Assembly: GCF_001888805.2 (NCBI RefSeq)
Contig: NZ_CP019113.1
Span: 2,914,001-2,978,000 of the forward strand
Length of the DNA: 64,000 bases
Source of the DNA: Enterobacter sp. SA187
GTDB taxonomy: Bacteria > Pseudomonadota > Gammaproteobacteria > Enterobacterales > Enterobacteriaceae
Direction of reading: 5' to 3'
Below, one piece after another: positions 27,411 to 36,400 of this stretch. A program made the position numbers and the translations under genes. The notes beneath the pieces were generated by a model. The model searched no databases and was not told the origin of the DNA. It saw only the letters and a program-made list of their open reading frames with translations. The stretch's first letter is position 1. Every line of letters starts with the position of its first letter.

Positions 27411-28436
27411 GTGGGTCCGGTAATGTTAGATGTTGAAGGCTATGAGCTGGATGCCGAAGAGCGCGAAATTCTGGCGCATCCGCTGGTGGGCGGTTTGATC
27501 CTGTTTACCCGCAATTATCACGATCCCGCCCAATTGCGCGAGCTGGTGCGCCAGATCCGCGAGGCGTCACATCACCGACTGGTGGTGGCGGTGGATCAGG
27601 AAGGCGGGCGCGTGCAGCGCTTTAAAGAGGGTTTCACGCGACTGCCCGCGGCACAGTCCTTCGCCGCGCTGCTGGGAACAACCGAGGGCGGCAGGCTGGC
27701 GGAAGAGGCTGGCTGGCTGATGGCAAGCGAGATGATCGCCATGGACATCGACATCAGCTTTGCGCCGGTGCTGGATGTGGGACATATCAGCGCGGCCATT
27801 GGCGAACGCTCGTACCATGCCGATCCGGCTACCGCGCTGGCAATGGCGACCCGTTTTATCGACGGTATGCACAGCGCCGGAATGAAGACCACCGGCAAGC
27901 ATTTTCCGGGACATGGCGCGGTAAGCGCAGATTCCCACAAAGAGACGCCGCGCGATCCCCGTGATGAAGCGGAGATCCGCGCCAAAGACATGTCCGTTTT
28001 CCGCTCGCTGATTACGGATAACAAGCTTGACGCCATCATGCCGGCGCATGTGATTTACAGCGAGGCGGATCCGCGTCCGGCAAGCGGTTCACCCTACTGG
28101 CTGAAAACCGTGCTGCGCGGCGAGCTGGGCTTTAACGGCGTGATCTTCTCCGACGACCTGTCGATGGAAGGGGCGGCGATTATGGGCAGCTATGCGGAGC
28201 GCGGGCAGGCGTCGCTGGATGCCGGCTGCGATATGATCCTGGTTTGTAATAATCGTAAAGGCGCGGTCAGTGTTCTGGATAACCTGTCGCCGATCAAAGC
28301 AGAACGTGTTACAGAGTTGTATCATAAAGGTTCATTTACGCGTCAGGAATTGATGTCATCCGCGAAGTGGAAAACGGTCAGCGCCGCGCTGGAACAGCTG
28401 CACGAACGCTGGCAGGAACATAAAACGGCGCATTAA
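27411..28436 (+). CDS. nagZ: Beta-N-acetylglucosaminidase NagZ
   Basis: NagZ is the cytoplasmic family-3 glycosidase that removes GlcNAc from anhydro-muropeptides during cell wall recycling and so affects AmpC induction. The 341 residues equal the E. coli length. The catalytic Asp nucleophile is in SDDLSMEGA and the His/Asp dyad in KHFPGHGAVSADSH. The start is GTG with GAGAGG upstream. Confidence 0.97.
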   Translation: MGPVMLDVEGYELDAEEREILAHPLVGGLILFTRNYHDPAQLRELVRQIREASHHRLVVAVDQEGGRVQRFKEGFTRLPAAQSFAALLGTTEGGRLAEEAGWLMASEMIAMDIDISFAPVLDVGHISAAIGERSYHADPATALAMATRFIDGMHSAGMKTTGKHFPGHGAVSADSHKETPRDPRDEAEIRAKDMSVFRSLITDNKLDAIMPAHVIYSEADPRPASGSPYWLKTVLRGELGFNGVIFSDDLSMEGAAIMGSYAERGQASLDAGCDMILVCNNRKGAVSVLDNLSPIKAERVTELYHKGSFTRQELMSSAKWKTVSAALEQLHERWQEHKTAH

Positions 28437-28469
28437 TCCATCGGTGCGTTGCAGTGTGGTGAGGGCACA

Positions 28470-29012
28470 ATGATCATCTATTTACACGGTTTTGACTCGA
28501 ACAGTCCGGGTAATCACGAGAAAGTATTGCAGCTTCAGTTTATCGATCCGGATGTGCGGCTGCTGAGCTACAGCACCCGCCATCCGCGGCATGATATGCA
28601 GCACCTGCTGAAAGAAGTGGATAAAATGTTGCAGCTTAATGTCGATGAGCGTCCGCTGATCTGCGGCGTCGGGCTGGGCGGTTTCTGGGCCGAGCGTATC
28701 GGCTTTCTGTGCGATATCCGGCAGGTGATGTTTAACCCGAATCTGTGGCCGCAGGAGAATATGGAAGGCAAAATCGACCGTCCTGAAGAGTACGCCGATA
28801 TTGCCACCAAATGCGTGACTAATTTTCGCGAAAAAAACCGCGACCGCTGTCTGGCGATCCTGTCCCGCCGGGACGAGGCGCTCGACAGCCAGCGTTCGGC
28901 GGCATTGCTGCAACCTTTTTACGAAATCGTCTGGGATGAAGAGCAGACGCATAAGTTTAAGAATATCTCCCCGCATTTGCAGCGCATCAAAGCCTTTAAA
29001 ACCCTCGGTTAA
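28470..29012 (+). CDS. ycfP: YqiA/YcfP-family protein (alpha/beta-hydrolase-like)
   Basis: The 180-residue protein matches E. coli YcfP (MIIYLHGFDSNSPGNHEKV...). It belongs to the UPF0227 group with an alpha/beta-hydrolase-like fold. The usual GxSxG is GVGLGG, so a classical serine nucleophile is missing. Its function is unknown; it lies just after nagZ. Confidence 0.93.
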   Translation: MIIYLHGFDSNSPGNHEKVLQLQFIDPDVRLLSYSTRHPRHDMQHLLKEVDKMLQLNVDERPLICGVGLGGFWAERIGFLCDIRQVMFNPNLWPQENMEGKIDRPEEYADIATKCVTNFREKNRDRCLAILSRRDEALDSQRSAALLQPFYEIVWDEEQTHKFKNISPHLQRIKAFKTLG

Positions 29013-29028
29013 TCCGGCGTACATTCTT

Positions 29029-29058
29029 AAAAGTCAGCTTAATCGCTGACTTTTTTTT
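29029..29058 (+). terminator. Terminator after ycfP
   Basis: AAGTCAGC / GCTGACTT forms an 8-bp stem with a 6-base loop, followed by TTTTTT. It closes the hinT-ycfP run before ndh. Confidence 0.88.
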
Positions 29059-29098
29059 CCTTTACTGCGGATCACGCTTATCTTTTAAGCAGCAAAAC

Positions 29099-29112
29099 TT
29101 GATGTACATCAA
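29099..29112 (+). promoter_or_regulatory. FNR box upstream of ndh
   Basis: TTGAT-GTAC-ATCAA is an exact match to the FNR consensus TTGAT-N4-ATCAA. E. coli ndh is repressed by FNR without oxygen; the site lies about 140 bases before the start codon, so the same control is likely. Confidence 0.85.
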
Positions 29113-29249
29113 TTTTGGTATGACCAATGCACCGAACATGCTATTCTCGTTACCGGTAAGGCGTTTTCCTGCTGGTAACTTGTTGTTAAATAAAACTTAT
29201 TTTTATAACTTTTACTTAACAATTGGTTAATAATTTTAAGGGGGTCACC

Positions 29250-30554
29250 TTGACTACACCATTGAAAAAGATCGTGATTGTGGGCGGCGGTGCAGGCGGC
29301 CTTGAGCTGGCCACTCAACTGGGTAAAAAGCTCGGACGCGGTAAAAAAGCGAAAATCACGCTCATCGACCGTAACCACAGCCACCTGTGGAAGCCGCTGC
29401 TGCACGAAGTGGCGACCGGCTCGCTGGACGAAGGCGTGGATGCGCTGAGTTACCTGGCGCACGCGCGTAACCATCACTTCCAGTTCCAGCTTGGCTCCGT
29501 GATGGATATCAATCGCGAAAGTAAAACCCTGACGCTGGCTGAACTGCGCGACGAGAAGGGCGATCTGCTGGTGCCGGAACGTAAAATCGCTTACGACACC
29601 CTGGTGATGGCGTTGGGCAGCACCTCCAATGATTTCAACACGCCGGGCGTAAAAGAGCACTGTATCTTCCTCGACAACCCGCACCAGGCCCGTCGTTTCC
29701 ATCAGGAAATGCTTAACCTGTTTCTGAAATACTCCGCCAACCTCGGTGCCAGCGGCAAGGTCAACATTGCCATTGTCGGCGGCGGCGCGACCGGCGTTGA
29801 ACTGTCAGCAGAGCTGCATAATGCGGTGAAACAGCTGCACAGCTACGGTTACAAAGGGCTGAGCAACGAGGCGCTGAACGTGACGCTGGTGGAAGCGGGC
29901 GAGCGTATTCTGCCTGCGTTGCCGCCGCGTATTTCCAGCGCCGCGCACAACGAACTGACTAAAATGGGCGTACGCGTCCTGACGCAGACCATGGTCACAA
30001 GCGCCGACAGCGAAGGGCTGCACACCAAAGACGGCGAACATATCAAAGCTGATCTGATGGTGTGGGCGGCAGGGATCAAAGCGCCGGACTTTATGAAAGA
30101 GATTGGTGGCCTCGAAACCAACCGCATTAATCAGCTGGTGGTTGAGCAGACCCTGCAAACCACCCGCGACCCGGACATTTTCGCCATCGGCGACTGCGCC
30201 TCCTGCGCCCGTCCGGAAGGGGGCTTTGTGCCGCCGCGCGCTCAGGCTGCTCACCAGATGGCGACCTGCGCGCTGCACAACATTCTGGCGCAGATGAAGG
30301 GCAAGTCGCTGAAAGAGTATGTCTATAAAGATCATGGCTCGCTGGTGTCGCTGTCGAACTTCTCCACCGTCGGCAGTCTGATGGGTAACCTGATGCGCGG
30401 CTCGATGATGATTGAAGGCCGCATGGCGCGCTTTGTATACATCTCGCTGTACCGTATGCACCAGGTGGCGCTGCATGGCTATTTCAAAACCGGCCTGATG
30501 ATGGTGGTCGGCAGTATTAACCGGGTGATCCGCCCGCGTCTGAAGCTGCACTGA
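29250..30554 (+). CDS. ndh: NADH dehydrogenase II
   Basis: Ndh is the non-proton-pumping, FAD-containing NADH:quinone oxidoreductase on the inner membrane. From TTG 29250 the 434 residues match E. coli in length and sequence. The FAD-binding VGGGAGG lies near residue 13, a second Rossmann motif VGGGATGVELSAE near 178, and IGDCASC near 318. AAGGGGG precedes the start. An in-frame ATG 9 codons earlier gives no conserved sequence. Confidence 0.97.
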   Translation: MTTPLKKIVIVGGGAGGLELATQLGKKLGRGKKAKITLIDRNHSHLWKPLLHEVATGSLDEGVDALSYLAHARNHHFQFQLGSVMDINRESKTLTLAELRDEKGDLLVPERKIAYDTLVMALGSTSNDFNTPGVKEHCIFLDNPHQARRFHQEMLNLFLKYSANLGASGKVNIAIVGGGATGVELSAELHNAVKQLHSYGYKGLSNEALNVTLVEAGERILPALPPRISSAAHNELTKMGVRVLTQTMVTSADSEGLHTKDGEHIKADLMVWAAGIKAPDFMKEIGGLETNRINQLVVEQTLQTTRDPDIFAIGDCASCARPEGGFVPPRAQAAHQMATCALHNILAQMKGKSLKEYVYKDHGSLVSLSNFSTVGSLMGNLMRGSMMIEGRMARFVYISLYRMHQVALHGYFKTGLMMVVGSINRVIRPRLKLH

Positions 30555-30740
30555 CAGACCATGCCCCGCTTCGCGGCGGGCGTTCAGCATATCCTTCTGC
30601 CCGACAGGGCTATGTGGTCAGACTTCTCTGAATCACCGCATTTCCCCGCACAATACCCCGCAAACTTCCTGAATTCTGATTGGCGTACGCTGCCTTTGAT
30701 TGCAAAATTGTTACCAATAGCAAAAAAGGGAGATGATCCT

Positions 30741-31280
30741 GTGAATAAATCAATGTTAGCGGGTATAGGAATTGGTGTGGCCGCTGCTCTGGGTGTGGCA
30801 GCGGTTGCAGGCCTTGATGTCTTCAAAAGCGGCCCACAATATGCGCAGGTCGTCTCAGCCACACCAATCAAAGAAACGGTTAAAACGCCGCGTAAAGAGT
30901 GCCGTAACGTGACGGTAACGCATCGTCGCCCCGTGCAGGATGAAAATCGCCTGACAGGGTCGGTGCTGGGCGCTGTCGCAGGCGGCGTGATTGGTCACCA
31001 GTTTGGCGGCGGTCGCGGTAAAGATGTGGCAACTGTTGTCGGCGCGCTGGGCGGCGGCTATGCCGGTAATCAGATCCAGGGGTCACTACAGGATAATGAC
31101 ACCTACACCAGCACGCAGCAGCGTTGTAAAACCGTGTATGAAAAATCGGAAAAAATGCTCGGTTACGACGTCACCTACAAAATTGGTGACCAGCAGGGAA
31201 AAATTCGTATGGATAACGATCCCGGCACGCAAATTCCGCTGGATGGCAATGGCCAGCTGATCCTGAACAACAAAGCGTAA
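30741..31280 (+). CDS. ycfJ: YcfJ, glycine-zipper envelope protein
   Basis: The 179-residue protein starts at GTG 30741 (MNKSMLAGIGIGVAAALGV) with GGGAGATG upstream. It has an N-terminal hydrophobic segment and a glycine-zipper region (SVLGAVAGGVIGHQFGGGRG) of the 17-kDa surface-antigen type. Nearly the whole sequence is conserved with E. coli YcfJ. The function is unclear. The 186 bases between ndh and ycfJ hold no gene. Confidence 0.92.
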   Translation: MNKSMLAGIGIGVAAALGVAAVAGLDVFKSGPQYAQVVSATPIKETVKTPRKECRNVTVTHRRPVQDENRLTGSVLGAVAGGVIGHQFGGGRGKDVATVVGALGGGYAGNQIQGSLQDNDTYTSTQQRCKTVYEKSEKMLGYDVTYKIGDQQGKIRMDNDPGTQIPLDGNGQLILNNKA

Positions 31281-31301
31281 AAAAGAAGTTCTGCATTAAT
31301 T

Positions 31302-31338
31302 GACTCCCCAATCGCTCAGGCTGGGGAGTCCTTTTTTA
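31302..31338 (+). terminator. Terminator after ycfJ
   Basis: GACTCCCCA / TGGGGAGTC is a 9-bp stem with an 11-base loop, followed by CTTTTTTA. Confidence 0.88.
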
Positions 31339-31346
31339 TTTCTGCC

Positions 31347-31502
31347 TTATACCGCAGTATCGCGACTCTGCTTCACCAGCAGACCTGCCGTAATCAATAC
31401 CGAGACGAAAGCGAAAAGCACTGAACTGCCGCACAACAACCACAGACTAAACAACAATGTAATTACTATTAGCACTTTGAGTAATGGTAATAGCAAAACC
31501 AT
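31347..31502 (-). CDS. Small two-helix membrane protein (51 aa), unrecognised
   Basis: The frame starting at ATG 31502 encodes MVLLLPLLKVLIVITLLFSL and two hydrophobic stretches (about 2-22 and 25-42), then ends VKQSRDTAV. AAGGA lies 8 bases before the ATG, which is why I prefer it over the ATG at 31556. It lies between convergent-side ycfJ and comR. I do not recognise the family and conservation is untested. The strong ribosome site and clean hydrophobic pattern support a real gene. Confidence 0.6.
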   Translation of the reverse strand: MVLLLPLLKVLIVITLLFSLWLLCGSSVLFAFVSVLITAGLLVKQSRDTAV

Positions 31503-31574
31503 TTCATTTTCCTTCTGCATGTGAACAGCCATAAATCGCGTCTTCATGACCTGCAAGCGTCTCCCGTTGTGATA

Positions 31575-31591
31575 CTGCTAATCATTAGCAG
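31575..31591. promoter_or_regulatory. Perfect 17-bp palindrome upstream of the small membrane gene
   Basis: CTGCTAAT-C-ATTAGCAG is an exact 8+1+8 inverted repeat, 73 bases before the 31502 start codon. No T run follows on either strand, so it is more like a protein-binding site than a terminator. The binding protein is unknown; comR is the nearest regulator gene. Confidence 0.45.
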
Positions 31592-31629
31592 AAAAATAAT
31601 CACAATAAGAATAGCAAAGCGAAGCGGAA

Positions 31630-31668
31630 AACAGAAAGGCCTGACCTATTGCTGCAAAAGGTCAGGCC
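31630..31668 (-). terminator. Probable terminator after comR
   Basis: GGCCTGACC / GGTCAGGCC is a 9-bp stem with a 13-base loop. On the minus strand it is followed by TTTCTGTTTT, 27 bases past the comR stop. Confidence 0.6.
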
Positions 31669-31694
31669 AATCAAACGAAAGAAGGGGATTACAG

Positions 31695-32330
31695 TCAGGA
31701 TTTCAGCAATTCAGGCCACAGTCGCAGGGTGGTGTGGGTGATTTGCAGCAGTTTTTCCATGCAGGCGCCTTCACGCGCGCTCACGGACATGCCCTGCAGA
31801 ATACAGCTCAGAAACTGTGCCAGCGCGACCACATCGCGGTTGGCCGGGATCTCGCCCCGCGCCTGTCGCTGCTGTAAAAACTTCAACAGCGTCTGCTCCT
31901 GGAGGGCGTGGCGGGATTTGATCGTCCGGGCGATTTCGTTTGAGGAGGCGGCGAGCGTCGCGGAGGTGTTTATCATAAAGCAGCCCGCCGGGGTATCCTT
32001 GCTGGTAAAGCAGGTGGCGACAGAGGTGAAGTAGTCCCGCAGCGCCTGCTCCAGGGGTTTTTCCTCGCACAACAGTTGCGCGTCATGCTGCGCCGTGAAG
32101 CGAGCGATATAGCGATCGAGCACGGCGCGGAACAGCCCCTCTTTGTTCGTGAACTCTGCATACAGCGTCGGCGCTTTGGCGCCTGTCGCCTCAACCAGAT
32201 CCGCTAACGAGGTGGCCTCATACCCGTGCTGCCAGAATAGCGTCATGGCTTTATCAAGCGCGGCGTCCCGGTCGAAGGTTTTCGGTCGGCCACGGCTTTT
32301 TTTAGTACCGCAGGTCACGTCGTTGGTCAT
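31695..32330 (-). CDS. comR: TetR-family regulator ComR-like
   Basis: The 211-residue protein has a TetR/AcrR N-terminal helix-turn-helix (about 18-65, with GYEATSLADLVEATGAKAPTLYAEF). It resembles E. coli ComR (YcfQ) both in sequence, as I recall it, and in position between ycfJ and ldtC. E. coli ComR is a copper-responsive repressor of the outer-membrane stress protein gene bhsA. Here bhsA is absent: only 58 bases separate comR from the ldtC stop. Its target must be elsewhere or itself. The start has AGGCGG upstream. Confidence 0.85.
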   Translation of the reverse strand: MTNDVTCGTKKSRGRPKTFDRDAALDKAMTLFWQHGYEATSLADLVEATGAKAPTLYAEFTNKEGLFRAVLDRYIARFTAQHDAQLLCEEKPLEQALRDYFTSVATCFTSKDTPAGCFMINTSATLAASSNEIARTIKSRHALQEQTLLKFLQQRQARGEIPANRDVVALAQFLSCILQGMSVSAREGACMEKLLQITHTTLRLWPELLKS

Positions 32331-32344
32331 AGCGCCGCCTGAAT

Positions 32345-32368
32345 AATGATGTTTGTTGAACGATCATT
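32345..32368. promoter_or_regulatory. Inverted repeat upstream of comR
   Basis: AATGAT-N12-ATCATT lies 14-38 bases before the comR start codon. The position and symmetry suit a TetR-type autoregulatory operator, but the arms are short. Confidence 0.4.
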
Positions 32369-32388
32369 ATAAAAATTACCGGCAGGCA

Positions 32389-33357
32389 TTACAAACTTTG
32401 CGCAACCTCCTGATGTTCCGTGACATCTACCGGCATTCCGGAACGAACCTGCATCACTTCATCCATCAGCGCGGTATTCGTTTGCGCATCGGCTTTAAAG
32501 GATTCCATTGCGCTGCTCAGTACAATTGGCTGGGTTTTCGGATCGTCGTTAATGGATTTAGACAGCGGCTGATGCACCTCCACCAGGCGACGGCCGTCCG
32601 GCTCGACAGAGGCCTTGATCGGCGTATTGATGATGTTCACTCTGGTGCCCGGCGTGACCTTTTTAAACAGCGTGGCGATATCGCCATCCCGCAGACGGAT
32701 ACAGCCGGAGCTGACGCGCATGCCGATGCCAAAATCTGCGTTAGTGCCGTGGATCAGGTACACACCGCCGTAGGCCGCCAGACGTATGGCATGATGCCCC
32801 ATTGGGTTATCCGGGCCTGCCGGCACCACCGCAGGCAGATCGATACCCTGCGCTTTATAGCGGGCGCGAATATTCGCGGTCGGCGTCCAGGTCGGATTTG
32901 CGCGTTTGTCCGATACGGTAGTCACCATGGTGGGCGTTAAGGTATCGCCTCCCAGCTGGCCGATGCCGATAGGGTAGATCGTCACTTCGCTTTTACCCGG
33001 AGGGTAATAGTAAAGACGCAGCTCGGCAAGGTTAATAACAATACCCTCGCGCGGTACGTCCGGCAGCAGGGTTTGCAGCGGAATGGTCAGTACGCTGCCC
33101 GCGCGGGGGACGTAAGGATCGACGCCGGGGTTCGCCTGTAACAGCGCAAGGAATCCGACATTGTATTTTTTGGCAATCGCTTCCAGCGAGCCGCCATCGT
33201 TTTCCACGAGATGGAAGCGGTTTTCACCGACCACCCGGCTTCCCGCCGCGGGCAGCGGCCAGGTATTGGCCTGAGCGGGAAGGGCGAGCGCCAGAGTCGA
33301 GGCAACGGCAATAAAAGCCAGCCAACGGGCAAAACGCGAGGTTTTCATTAGTATCAT
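32389..33357 (-). CDS. ldtC: L,D-transpeptidase LdtC
   Basis: LdtC (YcfS) attaches Braun lipoprotein to peptidoglycan. The 322-residue protein has a signal peptide (to about PAQA), a LysM-like segment (SLEAIAKKYNVGFLALLQANPG) and the YkuD domain with the catalytic Cys in HGTN...SSGCIRLRDGD. The start is ATG 33357; GTG 33360 and ATG 33348 are alternatives, with no strong ribosome site for any. Confidence 0.96.
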   Translation of the reverse strand: MILMKTSRFARWLAFIAVASTLALALPAQANTWPLPAAGSRVVGENRFHLVENDGGSLEAIAKKYNVGFLALLQANPGVDPYVPRAGSVLTIPLQTLLPDVPREGIVINLAELRLYYYPPGKSEVTIYPIGIGQLGGDTLTPTMVTTVSDKRANPTWTPTANIRARYKAQGIDLPAVVPAGPDNPMGHHAIRLAAYGGVYLIHGTNADFGIGMRVSSGCIRLRDGDIATLFKKVTPGTRVNIINTPIKASVEPDGRRLVEVHQPLSKSINDDPKTQPIVLSSAMESFKADAQTNTALMDEVMQVRSGMPVDVTEHQEVAQSL

Positions 33358-33494
33358 CACCCACAGGTATATTCAGGTTATTGTTATTCAACATAAACCT
33401 TAATTATGGATGGTGGGCGTGTCGGGAAATGCAGGGGAAGTGCAAAGAGTTTGTAAAGGCTGGCGCACCGCCTGAAGACGGCGCGCCAGTGAGA

Positions 33495-36400
33495 TCAGGC
33501 GACGGCGTTTTCTGCCAGTTTCTGCATAAACTGACGCACCCACTCGATACGGGTTTTCCGCTCGCCGAGATCCTGGAAGAACTTCAGTCGTGTCGGCCCG
33601 TCGAGGCGGAAATGCTGCGGCTGCTTTTGCAGCAAACCAATCAGCCACACCGGATCCACATGATTCTTCTCGGCGAACTCAATAGTGCCGCCTTTGTCGT
33701 TACCTTCGATCTTGCGAATGCCCAGGTGCTGCGCCTGTTGACGCAGTAACGCCACCTCAAGCAGGGTACGCGCCGGATCCGGCAGCAGGCCGAAGCGATC
33801 GATCATCTCCACCTTAATTTCATCCAGCTCGTTCTCACTTTTCGCACTGGCCACCCGTTTGTAGAACGACAGGCGCGTATTCACGTCAGGAATGTAATCA
33901 TCCGGGATCAGCGCCGGCATACGCAGTTCCACTTCCGTCTGCTGGCTGGTGAGATCTTCCAGAGAAGGCTCGCGCCCGGCTTTCAGCGCATCGACCGCGT
34001 TTTCCAGCATCTCCATGTACAGCGAGAAGCCGATGGTTTCCATCTGACCGCTCTGATCTTCCCCGAGCAGCTCCCCGGCGCCGCGGATCTCCAGATCGTG
34101 GGTCGCCAGCGCAAAGCCCGCCCCCAGATCTTCCAGCGAGGCAATGGCTTCGAGGCGTTTCTGCGCATCGGTGGTCATGGCTTTCGGATGCGGCGTCAGC
34201 AGCCACGCATAGGCCTGATGATGCGAACGCCCGACGCGCCCGCGCAGCTGGTGCAGCTGCGCCAGGCCAAAATGATCGGCCCGCTCGATGATGATAGTGT
34301 TGGCGGTGGGAATGTCGATCCCGGTTTCGATTATGGTGGTGCACACCAGCACGTTAAAACGCTGGTGATGGAAATCATTCATTACGCGCTCCAGCTCGCG
34401 CTCGCGCATCTGTCCGTGACCGATTGTGATACGCGCTTCCGGTACCAGATTTGCCAGACGTTGCGCCGCCTTCTGAATGTTTTCCACATCGTTATAAAGA
34501 TAATACACCTGGCCGCCACGCAGGATCTCACGCAGCATGGCTTCACGTACCACCAGATCGTCATACTCGCGCACGAAGGTTTTCACCGCCAGACGACGGG
34601 CGGGCGGGGTGGCGATAATCGACAGATCGCGCATGCCGCTCATCGCCATATTCAGCGTGCGCGGGATCGGCGTCGCGGTCAGCGTCAGAATATCGACGTC
34701 GGCGCGCATCGCTTTAATGCGTTCTTTATGGCGCACGCCAAAGCGGTGCTCTTCATCGACGATAAGCAGTCCCAGGTCACGCATCTTCACATCGCTTTGC
34801 AGCAGCTTGTGCGTGCCGACCAGAATATCAATTTTACCCTCGGCGACCTGCTCCAGGATCTGCGCCTGCTCTTTGGCGCTGCGGAAGCGGGAGAGCATCT
34901 CAATGCGCACCGGCCAGTTGGCGAAGCGGTCGCGGAAGTTATCATAGTGCTGTTGCGCCAGCAGGGTGGTCGGCACCAGCACGGCCACCTGCTTGTGGTT
35001 TTCCACCGCAAGGAAGGCGGCGCGCATCGCCACTTCGGTTTTGCCAAAGCCCACGTCGCCGCACACCAGACGATCCATCGCCAGCGGCTGAGACATATCG
35101 CTGAGCACCGCATTGATCGCCTGCGCCTGATCCGGCGTGGTTTCAAAGGGGAAACCTTCGCAGAACAGCTGATACTGTTCACGATCGTGTTTGAACGCGA
35201 AACCGCTTTTCGCCGCGCGCTGGGCGTAAATATCCAGCAGTTCCGCCGCCACATCGCGGACTTTCTCCGCCGCTTTCTGCCGCGCCCGTGACCAGGCATC
35301 GCTGCCAAGTTTATGCAGCGGGGCATTATCTTCAGCGCCACCGGCGTAGCGGCTAATCAGATGCAGGGACGAAACCGGCACATAGAGTTTGGCGTCACCG
35401 GCATAGGTGAGCATCAGGTATTCGCCCTTGATGCCGCCAGCTTCCAGGGTGGTCATTCCCGCATAGCGTCCGACACCGTGCTCCAGATGGACAACCGGCT
35501 GGCCGGGATGCAGTTCGGCGAGGTTACGGATCAGCGTATCCGGGTTAATGGTGCGGCGATTATCCTGGCGGCGACGGGACACGCGCTCGCCCAGCAGATC
35601 GCCTTCACAGATCAAGGCCCGGTTGCGCAGGGTGTCGATAAAGCCGCGCTCCGCCGCGCCAATGATCAGATAACGCCCGTTACCGGTCGCTTCATCCAGA
35701 CGCTGAATGCGCTTCGGCGCGATCTTGATGCGTGCCAGCAGTTCGCCTAACGCCTCGCGACGCCCCTCGCTTTCCACCGAGAACACTACCGGGCCGCTGA
35801 AGGATTCGATAAATTTACGCAACGCGTCGAGCGGCGATTTCTGCTGCGCCTGCACCGCCAGATCCGGCAGCGTCTGATAGCCCAGATTGGTGTTGGCGGC
35901 TTTGTCAGCCAGCTTGTCGGTTTTCAGCTGAATGCGCGGCCAGCCTTTCAGCGCGCCGAACAGTTCGTCAGCGCGCAGCCACAGGCGGGACGGCGGCAGC
36001 AGCGGTCGCATCGGATCGACGCCGCGGTTTTCATAGCGCGCCTGGGTGTCGTTCTGGAAACGCTCCGCGCTGCTTTCCAGATCGCCGGTATTCACAATCA
36101 GCGTATTCGCCGGGAAATAGCTGAACAGCGCCGGCAGCGGCTCGCTGAAGAACAGCGGCTGCCAGTATTCAATACCGGTCGGCAGGGTGCCTTTGCTCAC
36201 CTGCTGATAGATGTGCTCCGCATCGCGCTTCACGTCAAAATTATCGCGCCACTGGCTGCGGAACAGCTCGATGGCAGCTTTATCCGTGGGGAATTCGTGG
36301 GCAGGCAGCAGATTGATGGCCTCCACTTCCTCCAGCGTGCGCTGCGTGTCGGCGTCAAACAGACGCAGACTGTCGATTTCATCATCAAAGAAATCAATAC

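Noticed and set aside
34098..35291. 397-codon open frame antisense to mfd
   Set aside because: A shadow of a conserved gene, with a His- and Gln-rich composition typical of the reverse complement of GC-rich enterobacterial genes.
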